The notes under the pieces were generated by a model that worked only from the letters and a program-made list of their open reading frames with translations, was not told the DNA's origin and ran no database searches. Both the position numbers and the translations under genes were made by a program. A stretch of DNA of 64,000 nt from Prorocentrum cordatum (taxonomy: Eukaryota; Sar; Dinophyceae; Prorocentrales; Prorocentraceae): contig CAUYUJ010000146.1 in the NCBI GenBank assembly GCA_963575745.1, forward strand, positions 1 through 64,000, in the 5' to 3' direction. Of the stretch, positions 12,289 to 22,154 are shown piece after piece. How positions within the stretch are numbered: position 1 is the stretch's first letter; every line of letters begins with the position of its first letter.

Positions 12289-13945
12289 CTAGGTCATGGG
12301 CAGCCTCTTCACAAGCTCGTGATGACGAGCGGGATCCAGAGCCTCCGTTATCAGATCCGCTGCGTTCTCTGCCGTCGGCACCTTCGCGGTGCGCACTTCT
12401 TTCTCGGCCACTTTCTCTTGCAACCGCAGGTGCTTCACGTCCAGGTGTCTGATTCGTCCGACACCCAGCCTCGAACATGTCCCGATGGCGGCGGTGCTGT
12501 CGCCACGCACCGCCACCGTCATCTTGATGCCCATCTCCTCGAACAGGTTCTTCGTGAAGATCCCCCGCGCAGCGCCGTTAGTCATCTCCGCGTACCCAGC
12601 TTCTCCACTGCTCAGCGCACGCGTCGCCTGCTGACCCGCCCAACTGTCGATGCGCGCCTTGCCGACGTACTCGAAACCTCCACCGCGGCTCCTGCGCGTC
12701 ACTTCATCTCCAGCCCAGTCCGAGTCCGTCACGATGGTCAACTCGCTCGGTAACTCCTGATACTCAAAGTTCCACATCATCTGCGGGTGCGTCGCTAAGT
12801 AGGCAGCCAACCGCTTCAGCTTCAGCTCGTGGAGCACCAGTGGCTCCTGCGTCCCGCGCATGATCCAGCTCGTCGCGAACTGGATGTCAGGTCTGTCTGC
12901 TGCCAGGTGCAGTGCCGTCGGCGCCGCCGACTGAAACAGCTTCTTCTCCGCGTGCCCCAGCTTGTCCAACGCCGTTGGCACCTCCTTCCCGATGCTCTTG
13001 GAAGCCGGGCTCTCCCAGTGGAAACCCTTCTCTGTCCAGCTAGCCGTCCTCTTCAGGAAATGGCCAGACGTCGCCACCTCCAGCCTCTGTGGGCCCGCGA
13101 ACGGCGACCGCTTCACCTCGAACTTCGCCTCCAGGATCTTGTTAAGCCACCTCAGGTCATCATGCGTCCCCACGGCCATGAAGTCGTCTCCGTGCACCAC
13201 GATGTAGATGCCCTTCTGGACGTGGTAAAACACCGTCACCGTCGCCGACATGCGGATGAAGCCCTGATCGGTCAACGTCGCAATGACCTTGTGCTGGAAC
13301 AGCTTGCTCGCTCTCCTTGTCCCATGCAGCGCCTTCCGCAACTGCCAAACTACATTCGGCTCCTCCTCACCTGAGGGCGGCACCACGCACACGTCATCAT
13401 CCATCTCAGAGTGGAAGAACGCGTTGCTGATATCCCAAAGCCTTATCAGGTAGACTTTCATGTGGCTCCTGAACGTCGCTGCCGGCACCAGTGCCAGCCT
13501 GGCGAACTTCAGCGGGGGCGAATGTGTCGTCGCGCGCCTGGTAGGCAACCTGCATGGCCACGAACGTGCACCGCGCAGTGTCAGTGCCCACCTTCCAGTC
13601 CTGCAACCACTTTCCCCTCGCGCGCTTGCGATTCGCCTCCGTGACGTGAGCCCGCTTGAACGCTCCATGCCCTTTCATCTTGGCGCGCTCTCGAGCTCTT
13701 CCCTCTCGGACCTTCTCTGCTGGAAGCAGCTGTCCAGAGAGCGCGCCCTCGACGTTGGAAAGATCCTTCTCCTCGTGCGGTTCCGCGGCGTACTCGCCAA
13801 GGTCCACCGCGCGCAGTTCCATTGACGTGGCGTTGACGGCCAGCCCGCCGACTACGCGCGCCTTCTTGCTCTCGGGCTTCTCTTCCTTCTCTGAGACCTG
13901 TCGCTTCACTCCTTCGGTAATCTCCGCGGGGTCCTGCACCATCAT
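12289..13945 (-). pseudogene. copia reverse transcriptase and RNase H
   Basis: The region copies RNA into DNA in the retrotransposon cycle. The N-terminal RT part (WKVGTDTARCTFVAMQVAY, near 13,550) is in one frame; from about 13,475 a second frame carries DISNAFFHSEMDDDV, the usual Asp-bearing palm motif. VHGDDFMAVG follows, with the catalytic DD pair (YVDD box reading H-G-D-D). RNase H shows TDSDWAGD, SSGEAGYAE and RGDSTAAIG, supplying the expected D, E and D. The frame change inside RT makes it a pseudogene unless it is a sequencing error. This is RVT_2-type, unlike gypsy or LINE RT. It is the last polyprotein segment, matching copia order. Confidence 0.92.
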
Positions 13946-15092
13946 CTCAGCGCTTTCCTCCTGGGAGCTGCTGCTGAAGCTGCTGCCGCGGCTGCTGCTG
14001 CTCTGCGCCCTGGCTCCTCTGCTGGTGCGCGCTTCGACTGCTTCCTGACCGCTTCCCGAGCTGGTGGCGGTGCCTCAGCTCGCGCTCCAGCCTGTGCTGC
14101 CAGGCCCTTCGCAATGTCCTCCGCGCCCAGCAACGCCCCCAGTCTGGCTGTGCACTCCGTAGTGTGGTGCTGGCCCGTCTGGTCGCAAGCTGGGCAGCCA
14201 AGTGCCCGACCCAACCGGTTGAGACTCCCCTTGGTCAGGTACCTCGGCCTGTTCACGGCCTCCTGCGCCGGCAGCGTTGCCTTCGGGTCGACAGGTGTGC
14301 AGGTGATCTGGCGGAAGAGGTTCTTGTTCCACCGATTCTCGTCGGGCCTCCTGGCGATCGATCTCGCAAAGGCCCGCCCCCGTGGTGCGCCGATCATGTG
14401 CTCATCGCTGACGTTCACCTTGCCGAGCCAGATGCCCTTGTCCCAACTGGCTCCCATCTTCCCAGCGGGTCCTCGGGGTAACTTGTGCATCGCGGTCTCC
14501 GCGAACTCTGCGATTTGACCGTGGTAATCTCGTCCTTTGAGCCGACGATGCGGTGTCAGCCCATCTTCTCTAACGGTAAACCTCGTGAGGATCCAGCCTG
14601 CGTGCCTGGCCAACCAACTGCTGATCGGCTCGCTTGGCTTCAGCTCCACATTGTAGTGTGCGTTGGCGGTGTGCGCGAGTGTGCGAATGAGCGGCTGGAC
14701 TCTGCCTCCTGCCGCCTCGATCAGACCCTTGGACTTGGACTCGAGCCTTGGGCCGACCTGCAACGCCGTCTCCTCGTTTGCGCGGCTGCTGCCACTCTCG
14801 CAAGCGCCGTGATCGCGTTCTCCTGGTCACACGACGCCACCGCGCGCTTGCGGCCCCAGTGCTGCACCGCCTGCACCAGGACCTTGATGCCGTAATCCAC
14901 CGCGCCCTTCCCCACGACGTTCGCACTCTCGATAGCCGACGACTCGAAGTCCAGGCAGACCAGCAGCGTCATCATATCATCGGTGCCCTTCATTCCTGGG
15001 AACGAGTAGTCGAACCAGACCTGGGGCGTGTCCCTCTCCTGGTCCGTCCTGGCATGAACTTATTCGCGTCCTCCTCCGGCTACGCAAGCCTT
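13942..15092 (-). pseudogene. copia integrase, frameshifted
   Basis: Integrase inserts the cDNA copy. Two frames are needed. The core near 14,720-14,990 reads MKGTDDMMTLLVCLDFESSA with VDYGIKVLVQAVQHWG, and the C-terminal part at about 14,260-14,763 reads AHYNVELKPSEPISSWLARH then AGWILTRFTVREDGLTPHRR. These correspond to the catalytic core and downstream region of copia integrases. The first catalytic Asp is plausibly near the DMM/CLDF segment, but I cannot assign the whole triad with confidence. At least one frameshift near 14,760 breaks it. A long Ala/Gln-rich tail leads toward RT. Confidence 0.85.
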
Positions 15093-16487
15093 TCACCGCG
15101 AACGACGCGGCCAGTGGGTAAGTCGATGTAGTTGACGCTCGGCAAGCGGTGGCATCGCTGGAACACCCTTCGCTCTCGCAGCCCTGCTCTCGGGGCTGTC
15201 GCGCAGTTCGACGGCGTCCCTCTGCTTGCGAACGATCTCCAGGTGGTCGGCAGGTTGAGCGTCTCTAGGTTCTGATGCTGCCGCTGCTGCTGCGGCAGGT
15301 GCCGCTCCTGCGGCTGATGAGCTCGCTGCTCCTCCTGGGCTAACTCCTGATGCCTCGCCTCCTGCTGGTCCTGGCTGCCGTCCATCCCGATAGACTGGAA
15401 TGGGTTGAGCTACAGCTGGCTGTCGTAGTGGGGCGATCGTGACTGCTGGCCCGCTGGCTGTGACCACGCGCTTCATCTTCATGTACCGGGTGCGGTCCTG
15501 CTGCGCCACTGGGAAGATCCGTCCGCTCGGCGCCTCCAGCACGCTCGAGTACAACCCGTATTTGGGAACGAAGCCTGCCTCCAGCAAATTCAGCTGCGCC
15601 ACGATCGGGCACTTAACGTTCGTGATCTGGAACCTCATCTGGAAGATCTCCTGCTGCTGGTCGAGCGCCGTCGCAATGGCGTTGACCTCGCACACGCCTG
15701 TGTGGATGATCGACTGCCCTGTCGCGGCCTCAAGCGGTGGCAAGTTCTTCGGCGCAATCCAGTTGCTACTGCCCTGCGGTTCAGCCTCTGCGAACACCAT
15801 GGGACAAGTAGTGATGCCTGCGCCGCTGTCGATCATCAGGTAGTCCGCGTCGTCATCTTCGAAGATGCTCGCACCTGCGGCTGGCAGCATGCTCGCGTAG
15901 ATGGGTCCCTTGTCGTCTGTGTCGGGCCACGGGTACGCGCGCTCTTCTTGAATGGTGGTTGGCGTGCCTCTCACCTGTTGAAGTGCCATCGCCGATCCTG
16001 AAATCGCCGATGATGGGCCGACTGTCGACTGCGCCAGTCCCCTTGCCGTGTCCAGGTGGTGTTGCGCCAACATGCTAATGGGAATCGTGTTCACTAGTGA
16101 TGCCGAGTCATTCGGGCCGATGGTGGACGTCGCGCATCCAGGTTGAGCTGGTTGCTGCTGAGGAACGACTACATTGGTATTGCTGTTCTGGCTCGCCTGT
16201 CTCTGTTCATAGCGCCTATTTCTCCTGCGCGTCTCCGTCACGTGTCCGGCCATATTACACCAGTCGCACCACTTGTTTTTCTTCGCAGCCTTGGACTTTT
16301 CTCTGTCGTCTTCACCTTTACCTTTGGCTTTGCCTTCGTCGTCTTTGACTTTACCTTTGGCACTCTTGCCCTTGGCTTCGGAGTCTTTGCCGCCTTTATC
16401 GTACCAGCCGCGAACTGCGTCCGCGTCCATCGACGCCACCTGATCGTTGTCTCGATGACAAACGCGACGATTCACGATGTAGTCCAC
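15093..16487 (-). pseudogene. copia nucleocapsid zinc knuckle and aspartic protease
   Basis: The frame opens with a Lys-rich linker, then a zinc-knuckle remnant CDWCNMAGHVTETR: a C-X2-C-X4-H-X4-C knuckle whose last Cys is Arg. MIDSGAGITTCPMVF is the retroviral-type protease active-site motif (D-S-G-A), near residue 210. ERQLHRLTHWP near the end is the start of the pre-integrase zinc region. Its frame differs from the upstream gag, so a frameshift separates them. Packaging of the RNA and polyprotein cutting would be its roles. The lost Cys and stops show decay. Confidence 0.88.
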
Positions 16488-16520
16488 GATCTCCTTTCTA
16501 GTTCAACGTCAGGTGCGACT

Positions 16521-17237
16521 TCAGAACTTCGCCTTCATGCCCTTGGACCAGCGCGTTCGCTTTGATATTCTGGCAGGATATCCTCGGTCGTACTCGGTGA
16601 CCTCGCGCTCCCATGTCTCGATGGCTTCTCTGTGTCCAACTCCAGCCTGGAACGTCGTGTTGAGCAACTGGTTGAGCAGCGCACCCTGTCGTCCCCTGAC
16701 CCTGGGTTCGTACTCCATGATCAGCTGTCTCCAGGCCTCGAAACCGTTGGAGCTCTTCGTGTTCTTGATCAGCTTGAATCCACGAGACTTCATCGCCATA
16801 CTCACCGTCAGCAAGTAATGGAACAGCATCCTCGAGCGCTTCTCATCTCCGGCCTTCTCGTCATTGAAAGATCTGCCCATGACCACTTCTTCGTCCATGG
16901 TCGTACTTCTGTCCATCAATTCGGTGGTACGCTCGTCCTGTGATGCCACATAGCTGCGACACAAGAAAGACCAGTCTGACAAGGACTCCTGCTTACCGTC
17001 AAACTTGTCGGGGTTCTTCGTAATCTTCGTGTCGAATGGCATTGTGTCCAGCTCCGTTCCTGCTGCAGCGGCCACTCCCGCCGCAGCTCCTGCCGCCGCG
17101 CCGCCATCAGCGGCGCGAGCGGCTGCCTCGTGCAGTTGATCCGTTCGATCCCGCTGGCGTCGAGCCTCCTGCACCAGCTCTATGTTCGCCTGCTCGAGCG
17201 CCTCGAGCCTTCTGACGATTTCCTCGGGCGTTGCCAT
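16521..17237 (-). CDS. copia Gag capsid-like protein
   Basis: The chosen start is the ATG at 17,237 (MATPEEIVRRLEALEQ), which opens a heptad-like coiled coil of about 40 residues. An Ala/Gly linker follows, then FDGKQESLSDWSFLCRSYV, the W-x3-aromatic signature of copia Gag domains, and a helical domain with GFEAWRQLIMEYEPR and a QLLNTTFQAG block. About 238 residues remain open before the stop at 16,521. It would assemble the virus-like particle that packages element RNA. It lies 250 bp downstream of the 5-prime LTR. The downstream zinc knuckle is out of frame, so the original Gag was longer. Confidence 0.85.
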   Translation of the reverse strand: MATPEEIVRRLEALEQANIELVQEARRQRDRTDQLHEAAARAADGGAAAGAAAGVAAAAGTELDTMPFDTKITKNPDKFDGKQESLSDWSFLCRSYVASQDERTTELMDRSTTMDEEVVMGRSFNDEKAGDEKRSRMLFHYLLTVSMAMKSRGFKLIKNTKSSNGFEAWRQLIMEYEPRVRGRQGALLNQLLNTTFQAGVGHREAIETWEREVTEYDRGYPARISKRTRWSKGMKAKF

Positions 17238-17474
17238 CCTCGATATCCTTAATCGCGAGCTGGCCCTGCTTCTTGATAGCACATAGCCACCTGCCGAGCT
17301 CTGCCCCATATCCTCTGATCTTGCCGAGCGAGATCAGCTGGATCGTAATCCTCTTCCAGTCGCACTGGTAGTCTCTCTCTCCGCCGCTGCTGATTGTGAT
17401 CAGCTCGAAACCCTCGTTCTCGCCAGCCCTGGCTGACGTTGTCACTGATTCCGTGGATCGTGCAGCGCCGAAGC

Positions 17475-17486
17475 GCTCCGCTACCA
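17475..17486 (-). promoter_or_regulatory. Candidate primer-binding site of the copia element
   Basis: On the minus strand TGGTAGCGGAGC lies directly after the LTR end. It matches 9 of 12 bases of the initiator-Met tRNA primer site TGGTATCAGAGC known from many copia elements. Position and match support the call. Confidence 0.7.
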
Positions 17487-17635
17487 TCCGAGAGCCCAAA
17501 ATGGGCGGCGGTAGCTGCGGGAGGTATCCGATCTCATATCCGAAACCTTTTTCTCGAGCCTCGCGGGGGGGTGCGGGGCGCAGCAAATCAGATCCTTCTG
17601 AAACATTATCTGGCTAGGAGGCGATATGACACGCA
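17487..17635 (-). repeat. 5-prime LTR of the copia element
   Basis: A 149-bp copy beginning TGCGTGTCAT on the minus strand. The duplicated CATTC follows it on the plus strand at 17,636. It should hold the element's promoter, but no core promoter is recognisable. Confidence 0.9.
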
Positions 17636-17640
17636 CATTC

Positions 17641-18044
17641 TCTCCCTCCTCGTGGATCGTAGATAGCCTGCTGTCATCACCCTCGGTGTAGGCCGGCGCC
17701 TCTGGTTCTTCGCGTGGCCGCGCAGGTTCATCGTTGCCACATGGGCTGTCAACACATTCCCAACACTTTGCCACGTTTTCGTCGGATCTGGCCAGTTGTC
17801 GGGAAACTTTGGGGCACTCGATTGTTATAGCGTGGCTGCTCCCAGTCGTGTCCAAGCTGTTCACGTCTGTGCAATTGGATCCGTAGTAGTGAAGCCCATG
17901 GTTCGCATCGTCGCCGCAGTGTACTAGATGTGCAGCTGTCATCATGGGTAAACATAGGTACATGATGCACACTGGAAACTCGCCGCGCTGCTACCACGTT
18001 CTCAATTTTGGAATAGTTCCGGATCAAGTATTCAACAAGACGGC
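17641..18044. other. Low-repeat flank of the copia element
   Basis: A minus-strand open segment covers 17,640-17,970 with balanced composition, including a CWECVDSPCGNDEPARPREE stretch. It runs into the LTR and lacks a recognisable domain. It may be a host exon interrupted by the copia insertion, but evidence is weak. Confidence 0.3.
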
Positions 18045-18240
18045 AACGAAGCGGCACCAACCGAGCACCAACCGAACTCCACACGCACCCACCCAACGCA
18101 CGAGGCGGCAACGAGGCGGCACCAACCGGGCACCAAACGAAACACCGACACAACAACCCAACGCACGAAACGGCAACGGGGCGGCAACTACCCTGCGTCA
18201 ACGGGCACCAACCGAAATCCAGACACATCCGTTCAATTCT
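18045..18240 (+). repeat. Tandem repeat of AACGAGGCGGCACCAACCGG type
   Basis: Blocks of CACCAACCGRGCACCAACCG, CCCAACGCACGA and GGCGGCAAC alternate in about three imperfect units of 55-70 bp. Confidence 0.8.
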
Positions 18241-18809
18241 TCAATAACCCACGTAATAATCCCTAAGTGCAAGATGGCCGCTAGTGATGATGAGTGACGA
18301 AAGCTCAGACAGCAAAGACAACAACGACGACCAACGAGCGACGACGAGCGACGACCGAGGATGAGGGGCATGAGCTGCGAGCGACGACCGACAAGGAAGG
18401 CGACGAAGAACGAACACGACAACGAAGACAATGACGACTCCTGGGTATTTTCCGAGTCGCGTCCAGCAGTGGCGACACTAACCTGCCAAGACCACCGAAG
18501 CAGTCAAAACACATGCTTTAAACCTTCCTTCCAGGAAGCAGGAGGCTGTCCTCCTTATCCCGACGACCTCAACGACGCGAGCGGTCTGCAAAATCTCGCG
18601 GCACCTTCGCTCACACAGAGAGCATCGCGGACAGCTTGCGGAGGGCCATGGTGAACATTTTCTCACTCGGCGTTTCGACATTGGGCGGAAGGAGGGGGGA
18701 GGGGGGTGGTCTGGCTCCAGACCTCTGCTTCGTGCGACTGCTTGCAGCAGTGCGTCCTTTTTGGGGAGACTCCACCTGCTCGAAACCGGCGCCAAAAACA
18801 GCCAAAATA
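18241..18809. other. Intergenic sequence, no gene seen
   Basis: It includes a short GACGAC/GAGCGACGAC-rich stretch at 18,300-18,420 and otherwise mixed sequence up to the first MITE. No frame is convincing. Confidence 0.5.
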
Positions 18810-18979
18810 CAGTCGGGGCATTGACCGAAGGAACCCAAAATAAGGAACGAGGCCCCTATTTTCTATAACTTCGATTTCGCATCGAAAACCGACGGAAAAT
18901 CCAAGGCAAGCTGCGAAACACTTAAGGAGCACAGAGCCCCTCCCCAACGACAAGGGTTCCTTCTTCAGGGCCCCGACTG
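18810..18979 (+). mobile_element. MITE family 1 (CAGTCGGGGC), copy A
   Basis: A 170-bp element with perfect 10-bp ends CAGTCGGGGC...GCCCCGACTG flanked by TA on both sides (18,808-18,809 and 18,980-18,981). TA duplication and a CAGT start fit Tc1/mariner-type non-autonomous elements. Other copies are at 20,250, 21,451 and 53,323. Confidence 0.93.
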
Positions 18980-18987
18980 TATACTCC

Positions 18988-19131
18988 ATGGGGGGGGGGG
19001 AGGGGAGGAGGAGGAGGAGGAGGAGGAGGAGGAGGAGGAGGAGGAGGAGGAGGAGGAGGAGGGGGAGGAGGAGGAGGAGGGGAGGAGTAGGAGGAGGAGG
19101 CGGACGATGATGATGATGATGATGATGATGA

Positions 19132-19170
<39 letters not shown>

Positions 19171-19318
19171 TGATGATGATGCTGATGCTGAGAGGAGGAG
19201 GAGGAGGAGGAGAGGAGGAGGAGGAGAGGAAGGAGGAGGAGGAGGAGGGGGAGCGAGGGGGGGGGGGGAGTGGTGTGGTGTGGCGGGGGGAGGGGCGGGG
19301 GGGGGGGGGCGGGGGGAG
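18988..19318. repeat. GGA and ATG trinucleotide satellites with a poly-G tract
   Basis: GGAGGA triplets run to about 19,105, ATG triplets to about 19,185, then GGAGGA again and G-rich sequence. Low-complexity frames are artefacts. Confidence 0.95.
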
Positions 19319-19565
19319 CGAGGCCCCGCGCCGATCTGCAAAACAATGACTGGGTAGTCGAAGCCAATCTGGCGCCAATCTGGCAGGCCCAATCTGGCAA
19401 ACGGGGGCAATCTGGCGAGGGAGCCAGCGCGAATCCAGTCCGGCGAGTCACCCAAATCGTCCAGCTTGGCCAGGCCGGACTGGCCCTTGGGGCCCAATCC
19501 AATCTGACAGTCTGGCCCTCGACTGCCCAGAATGAAGGACGGAGCATCACCGTGCGCGCGCTTCT
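19319..19565 (+). repeat. AATCTGGC-type short tandem repeat and flank
   Basis: CAATCTGGC recurs at irregular 10-20-bp spacing from 19,366 to about 19,510. It ends at the target-site sequence GCTTCT of the next MITE. Confidence 0.6.
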
Positions 19566-19761
19566 CGGGTCGGGCGAAAGGGGGGGATAAGCAAAGGCGG
19601 GGGTTTGAGAATAGCTCGCGTAGCTGGTTTTCCCGGCGCCTCCCGGCGCCGGGAGGCGGCCATGTATCGAGGAACGGGCCCCTCGGTGGGGCCGAAACCA
19701 GCTGCATGCAGCAAATTTTGTAACCTCCCCTTTCCCAATCCCCCCCTTTCGCCCGGCCCGA
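19566..19761 (+). mobile_element. MITE family 2 (CGGGYCGGGCGAAAGG), copy 1
   Basis: The ends read CGGGTCGGGCGAAAGGGGGG and, reversed, CGGGCCGGGCGAAAGGGGGG, an inverted repeat of over 20 bp. GCTTCT lies directly on both sides (19,560-19,565 and 19,762-19,767), a target duplication. Copies 2 and 3 are at 21,774 and 58,839. It has no coding capacity. Confidence 0.93.
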
Positions 19762-19767
19762 GCTTCT

Positions 19768-20249
19768 GCTCAGAGTGTGGCTCGCGGCGCCGCGCGCCCT
19801 GCAGAGCACGCCGCCCTCCTACAGGGAAGGGGCCGGGAGGCCACGCGCTCCTGCGCGCCGTGCGGGCCTCGCCGGCGCGACCCCGCCACGTGCATCTGCA
19901 GGGGGGGCCCGCCAGAGGCGCACGCGCCCGGCCACGCACGCGAACACCACGCCCGGCCACGCACGCGAACACCCGCGCCCGACTCATACTTTAAGCCTCT
20001 GGGTTGCAGGATCAGGGCCTCTCCCCTGGCCTTCGAAAGTTTCAACGGAGACTGGCGTTCCTCGTCCCAGGCTGGTTCTCGACGGCCCCTGGGGGCAAAG
20101 AGCATTGCGAACAACACTCCGCCTGCCGCTGGAGGTCCGGGAAGGCTTCGGGGACGGGCTGACCAAGGTCAGTGCTACCCTGAGGTCGGGCATGTCCCCC
20201 TCCAGCCCGCGAGGCCGGCCACTTGTTACGAGCGCTCGCGCAACGCATG
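19768..20249. other. GC-rich sequence between MITEs
   Basis: A short direct repeat CCACGCACGCGAACAC occurs twice around 19,932-19,972. No gene is supported, as open frames in several phases all reflect GC content. Confidence 0.5.
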
Positions 20250-20427
20250 CAGTCGGGGCGTTGACCTAAGGAACCCTGAATTAAGGAACGAGGCCCCTAT
20301 CTTCCCATAAGTGAAACTTCGATTTCGTACCGAAGACCTAGGGAAAACCTGAGGCAAGCCGCGAAACTATCAAGGAACACGGAGCCCCTCCCCAACGAAA
20401 AGGATTCCTTCTTCAGGGCCCCGACTG
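20250..20427 (+). mobile_element. MITE family 1, copy B
   Basis: 178 bp with CAGTCGGGGC and GCCCCGACTG ends. The right flank is TA; the left flank is TG, so one TA has mutated. The sequence closely follows copies A and C. Confidence 0.92.
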
Positions 20428-20837
20428 TACTCCGAATTCCATACGTAGGGGGTGGGTGGGTCGCAGACCTCTCGGACGAGCACCTCCAGACACCTCCCTC
20501 CATCCCCCAGACCAGCCATGAGGGGGCGGCCTTTTTGCCCTGTCGCGTGGGACTTCCTCGCAATTTATTCAGACGTCGCGTCCTCGACATTCAGGCGTCA
20601 CGCTCTCGCAGTAGATTTCCTCACGATTGATTTGGGAATCGAGCTGTCGCTCGAGACTTCCTCGCAATTCATGCAGGACGCACGCTTGAGTAACCCGCCT
20701 GCTCGACCTGGCCGCCAGGGCCCCCACAGTATCCTCCAAGACGGCTCCCATCAGACCCCCCCGCTGAATCAGACCCCCACCCTCCCCTTGTGGAGTCCGG
20801 AGTCCTCTGGGACCCGAAGCAAATTCGTTTACGCTGG

Positions 20838-21074
20838 AGGCCTCCTGAATGGGGTCGGAGTAGATGGGGTCGGAGGAAATCGCCGCATCGCCGATACATC
20901 GGCTATGCACTGGCGACGTCGGCGATGCATCGGCGATGCAGTGGCGACGCCGGCGAAGCATTTGCGACGCCAGCATGAAGAAACTCGGGCTCCACATCGA
21001 GCCGCATCGCCGATGCATCGGCGATGCGGCGCGATCCTCCGACCCCATCTATTCCGACCCCATCTAGGAGGCCT
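20838..21074 (+). mobile_element. MITE family 3 (AGGCCTCC / CGATGCATCGGCGATG), copy 1
   Basis: A 237-bp inverted-repeat element with ends AGGCCTCCT and AGGAGGCCT. Each arm continues with ATGGGGTCGGA twice and the CGCCGCATCGCCGATRCATC block, making arms of about 60 bp. A second copy is at 25,533. The 410 bp before it (20,428-20,837) hold no recognisable gene. Confidence 0.88.
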
Positions 21075-21404
21075 AGACCAGGAGATCCAAGAAGGACCCG
21101 GGAAACTCTCGGAGGCCTTCGTAACAAAAACGCCCCAGGTCCTCGAGCCTCGACGGCGACGACGGCCTCTCTGGAATATCGGCCGACGCGACGTGAGCCC
21201 GAGCAGCTTTCGGAGGTCCACGCGGATCTGCCGAGCCGGGGAGGAGGAGGAGGAGGAGGAGGAGGAGGAGGCGGAGGACAAAGAGGAGGAGGAGGAGGCC
21301 GGAGCGCGCATGGGGGGCGGCGCCAGAGGCAACGCCAGCTGGAGCCCTGCGCCGAGCCAGCACGTATGCCGCACACGTCCGAACGCCTGTGCCCGTGCTG
21401 CTCG
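21075..21404. other. Intergenic with GAGGAG satellite
   Basis: A GGAGGA run covers about 21,236-21,300. No gene is seen. Confidence 0.55.
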
Positions 21405-21773
21405 CGCGAGGGGCAACGTCAACCGGCGGTGGACAAACCTCCCTTTAGTACAGTCGGGGCATTGACCGAAGGAACCCTAAATAAGGAACGAGGCCCCTTT
21501 TTCCCATAAGTTAAACTTTGATTTCCGATCGAAAACATAAGGAAAACCTGAGGCAAGCTGTGAAACACTTAAGGAACGCGGAGCCCCTCCCCAACGAAAA
21601 GGGTTCCTTCTTCAGGGCCCCGACTGTAAACCTCCCCTCAGTGAAAACGGCCTGGGACCGAAACCGACGGACCTGGACCCGCAAAAATGCCGGCCGCGAC
21701 GCCCTCTCGCGAACCGAAAACGGCCAATTCACCAATCGACGTGCCAGGGTAGGAGGCCTGTCGACCTCCGAGT
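21405..21773 (+). repeat. GGACAAACCTCCC repeat, occupied copy
   Basis: The repeat starts GCGAGGGGCAAC and contains GGACAAACCTCCCTTTAG, then TA, where MITE family 1 copy C is inserted. It resumes with TA-AACCTCCCCTCAGTGAAAA. The empty counterpart is at 21,966-22,090. Confidence 0.9.
21451..21626 (+). mobile_element. MITE family 1, copy C, with an empty-site partner
   Basis: 176 bp, CAGTCGGGGC to GCCCCGACTG, flanked by TA at 21,449-21,450 and 21,627-21,628. The paralogous repeat at about 22,010 reads CCCTTTAGTAAACCTCCCCT with a single TA and no insert. This establishes the element's exact ends and a TA target duplication. Confidence 0.97.
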
Positions 21774-21965
21774 CGGGTCGGGCGAAAGGGGGGGATAGCA
21801 AAGGGGGGTTTGAGAATCAGCTCACGTAGCTGATTTTCCCGGCGCCTCCCGGCGCCGGAGGCGGCCATGCATCGAGGCATGGGCCCCTCGGTGAGGCCGA
21901 AACCAGCTGCATGAAGCAAATTTCGTAGCCCCCCCTTTCCCAATCCCCCCCTTTCGTCCGGCCCG
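21774..21965 (+). mobile_element. MITE family 2, copy 2
   Basis: 192 bp with the same CGGGTCGGGCGAAAGG ends. The flanks share CGAG (CCGAGT on the left, AGCGAG on the right), a partly decayed target duplication. Confidence 0.9.
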
Positions 21966-22090
21966 AGCGAGGGGCAACGCCTGTCGGTGGTGGACAAACC
22001 TCCCTTTAGTAAACCTCCCCTCAATGAAAACGGCCCGGGACCGAAACCGACGGACCTGGACCCGCAAAAATGCCGGCCGCGACGCCCTCC
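21966..22090 (+). repeat. GGACAAACCTCCC repeat, empty copy
   Basis: It repeats the segment around MITE 1 copy C but without the insert. It is followed by a CCT satellite (22,085-22,125) and a relic of the MITE family 2 right end (AATCCCCCCTTCGCCGGCCC, about 22,130-22,150). The whole is a tandem duplication of repeat plus MITE 2. Confidence 0.9.
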
Positions 22091-22154
22091 TCCTCCTCCT
22101 CCTCCTCCTCCTCCTCCTCCCTCCCTCCCAATCCCCCCCTTCGCCGGCCCTGAG

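Larger units (their letters stand above)
11839..17635 (-). mobile_element. Ty1/copia LTR retrotransposon, full length, decayed
   Basis: Two 149-bp direct repeats (11,839-11,987 and 17,487-17,635) bound the element, and CATTC is duplicated exactly at 11,834-11,838 and 17,636-17,640. I count about 15 differences between the LTRs, so about 90% identity and an old insertion. Read on the minus strand the order is LTR, primer-binding-like site, gag, zinc knuckle, protease, integrase, reverse transcriptase, RNase H, purine-rich tract, LTR. This integrase-before-RT order defines copia. Several frameshifts break the polyprotein, so it is probably inactive. Confidence 0.95.

Noticed and set aside
15275-15315. 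GC hairpin inside the copia element
   Set aside because: The GCCGCTGCTGCTGCGGC motif has an extra CTG and lies in a CTG-rich, Ala-coding tract; it is not the standard hairpin.
17490-17515. Dinoflagellate spliced-leader relic (CCGCCCATTTTGGGCTC resembles CCGTAGCCATTTTGGCTCAAG)
   Set aside because: The match needs several insertions and substitutions, lies across the LTR end and is less similar in the other LTR; chance palindrome is likelier.
18810-21640. Conserved short protein GALKKEPxSLGRGS in several places
   Set aside because: It is a translation of MITE family 1 copies; the inverted ends and TA flanks explain the conservation.
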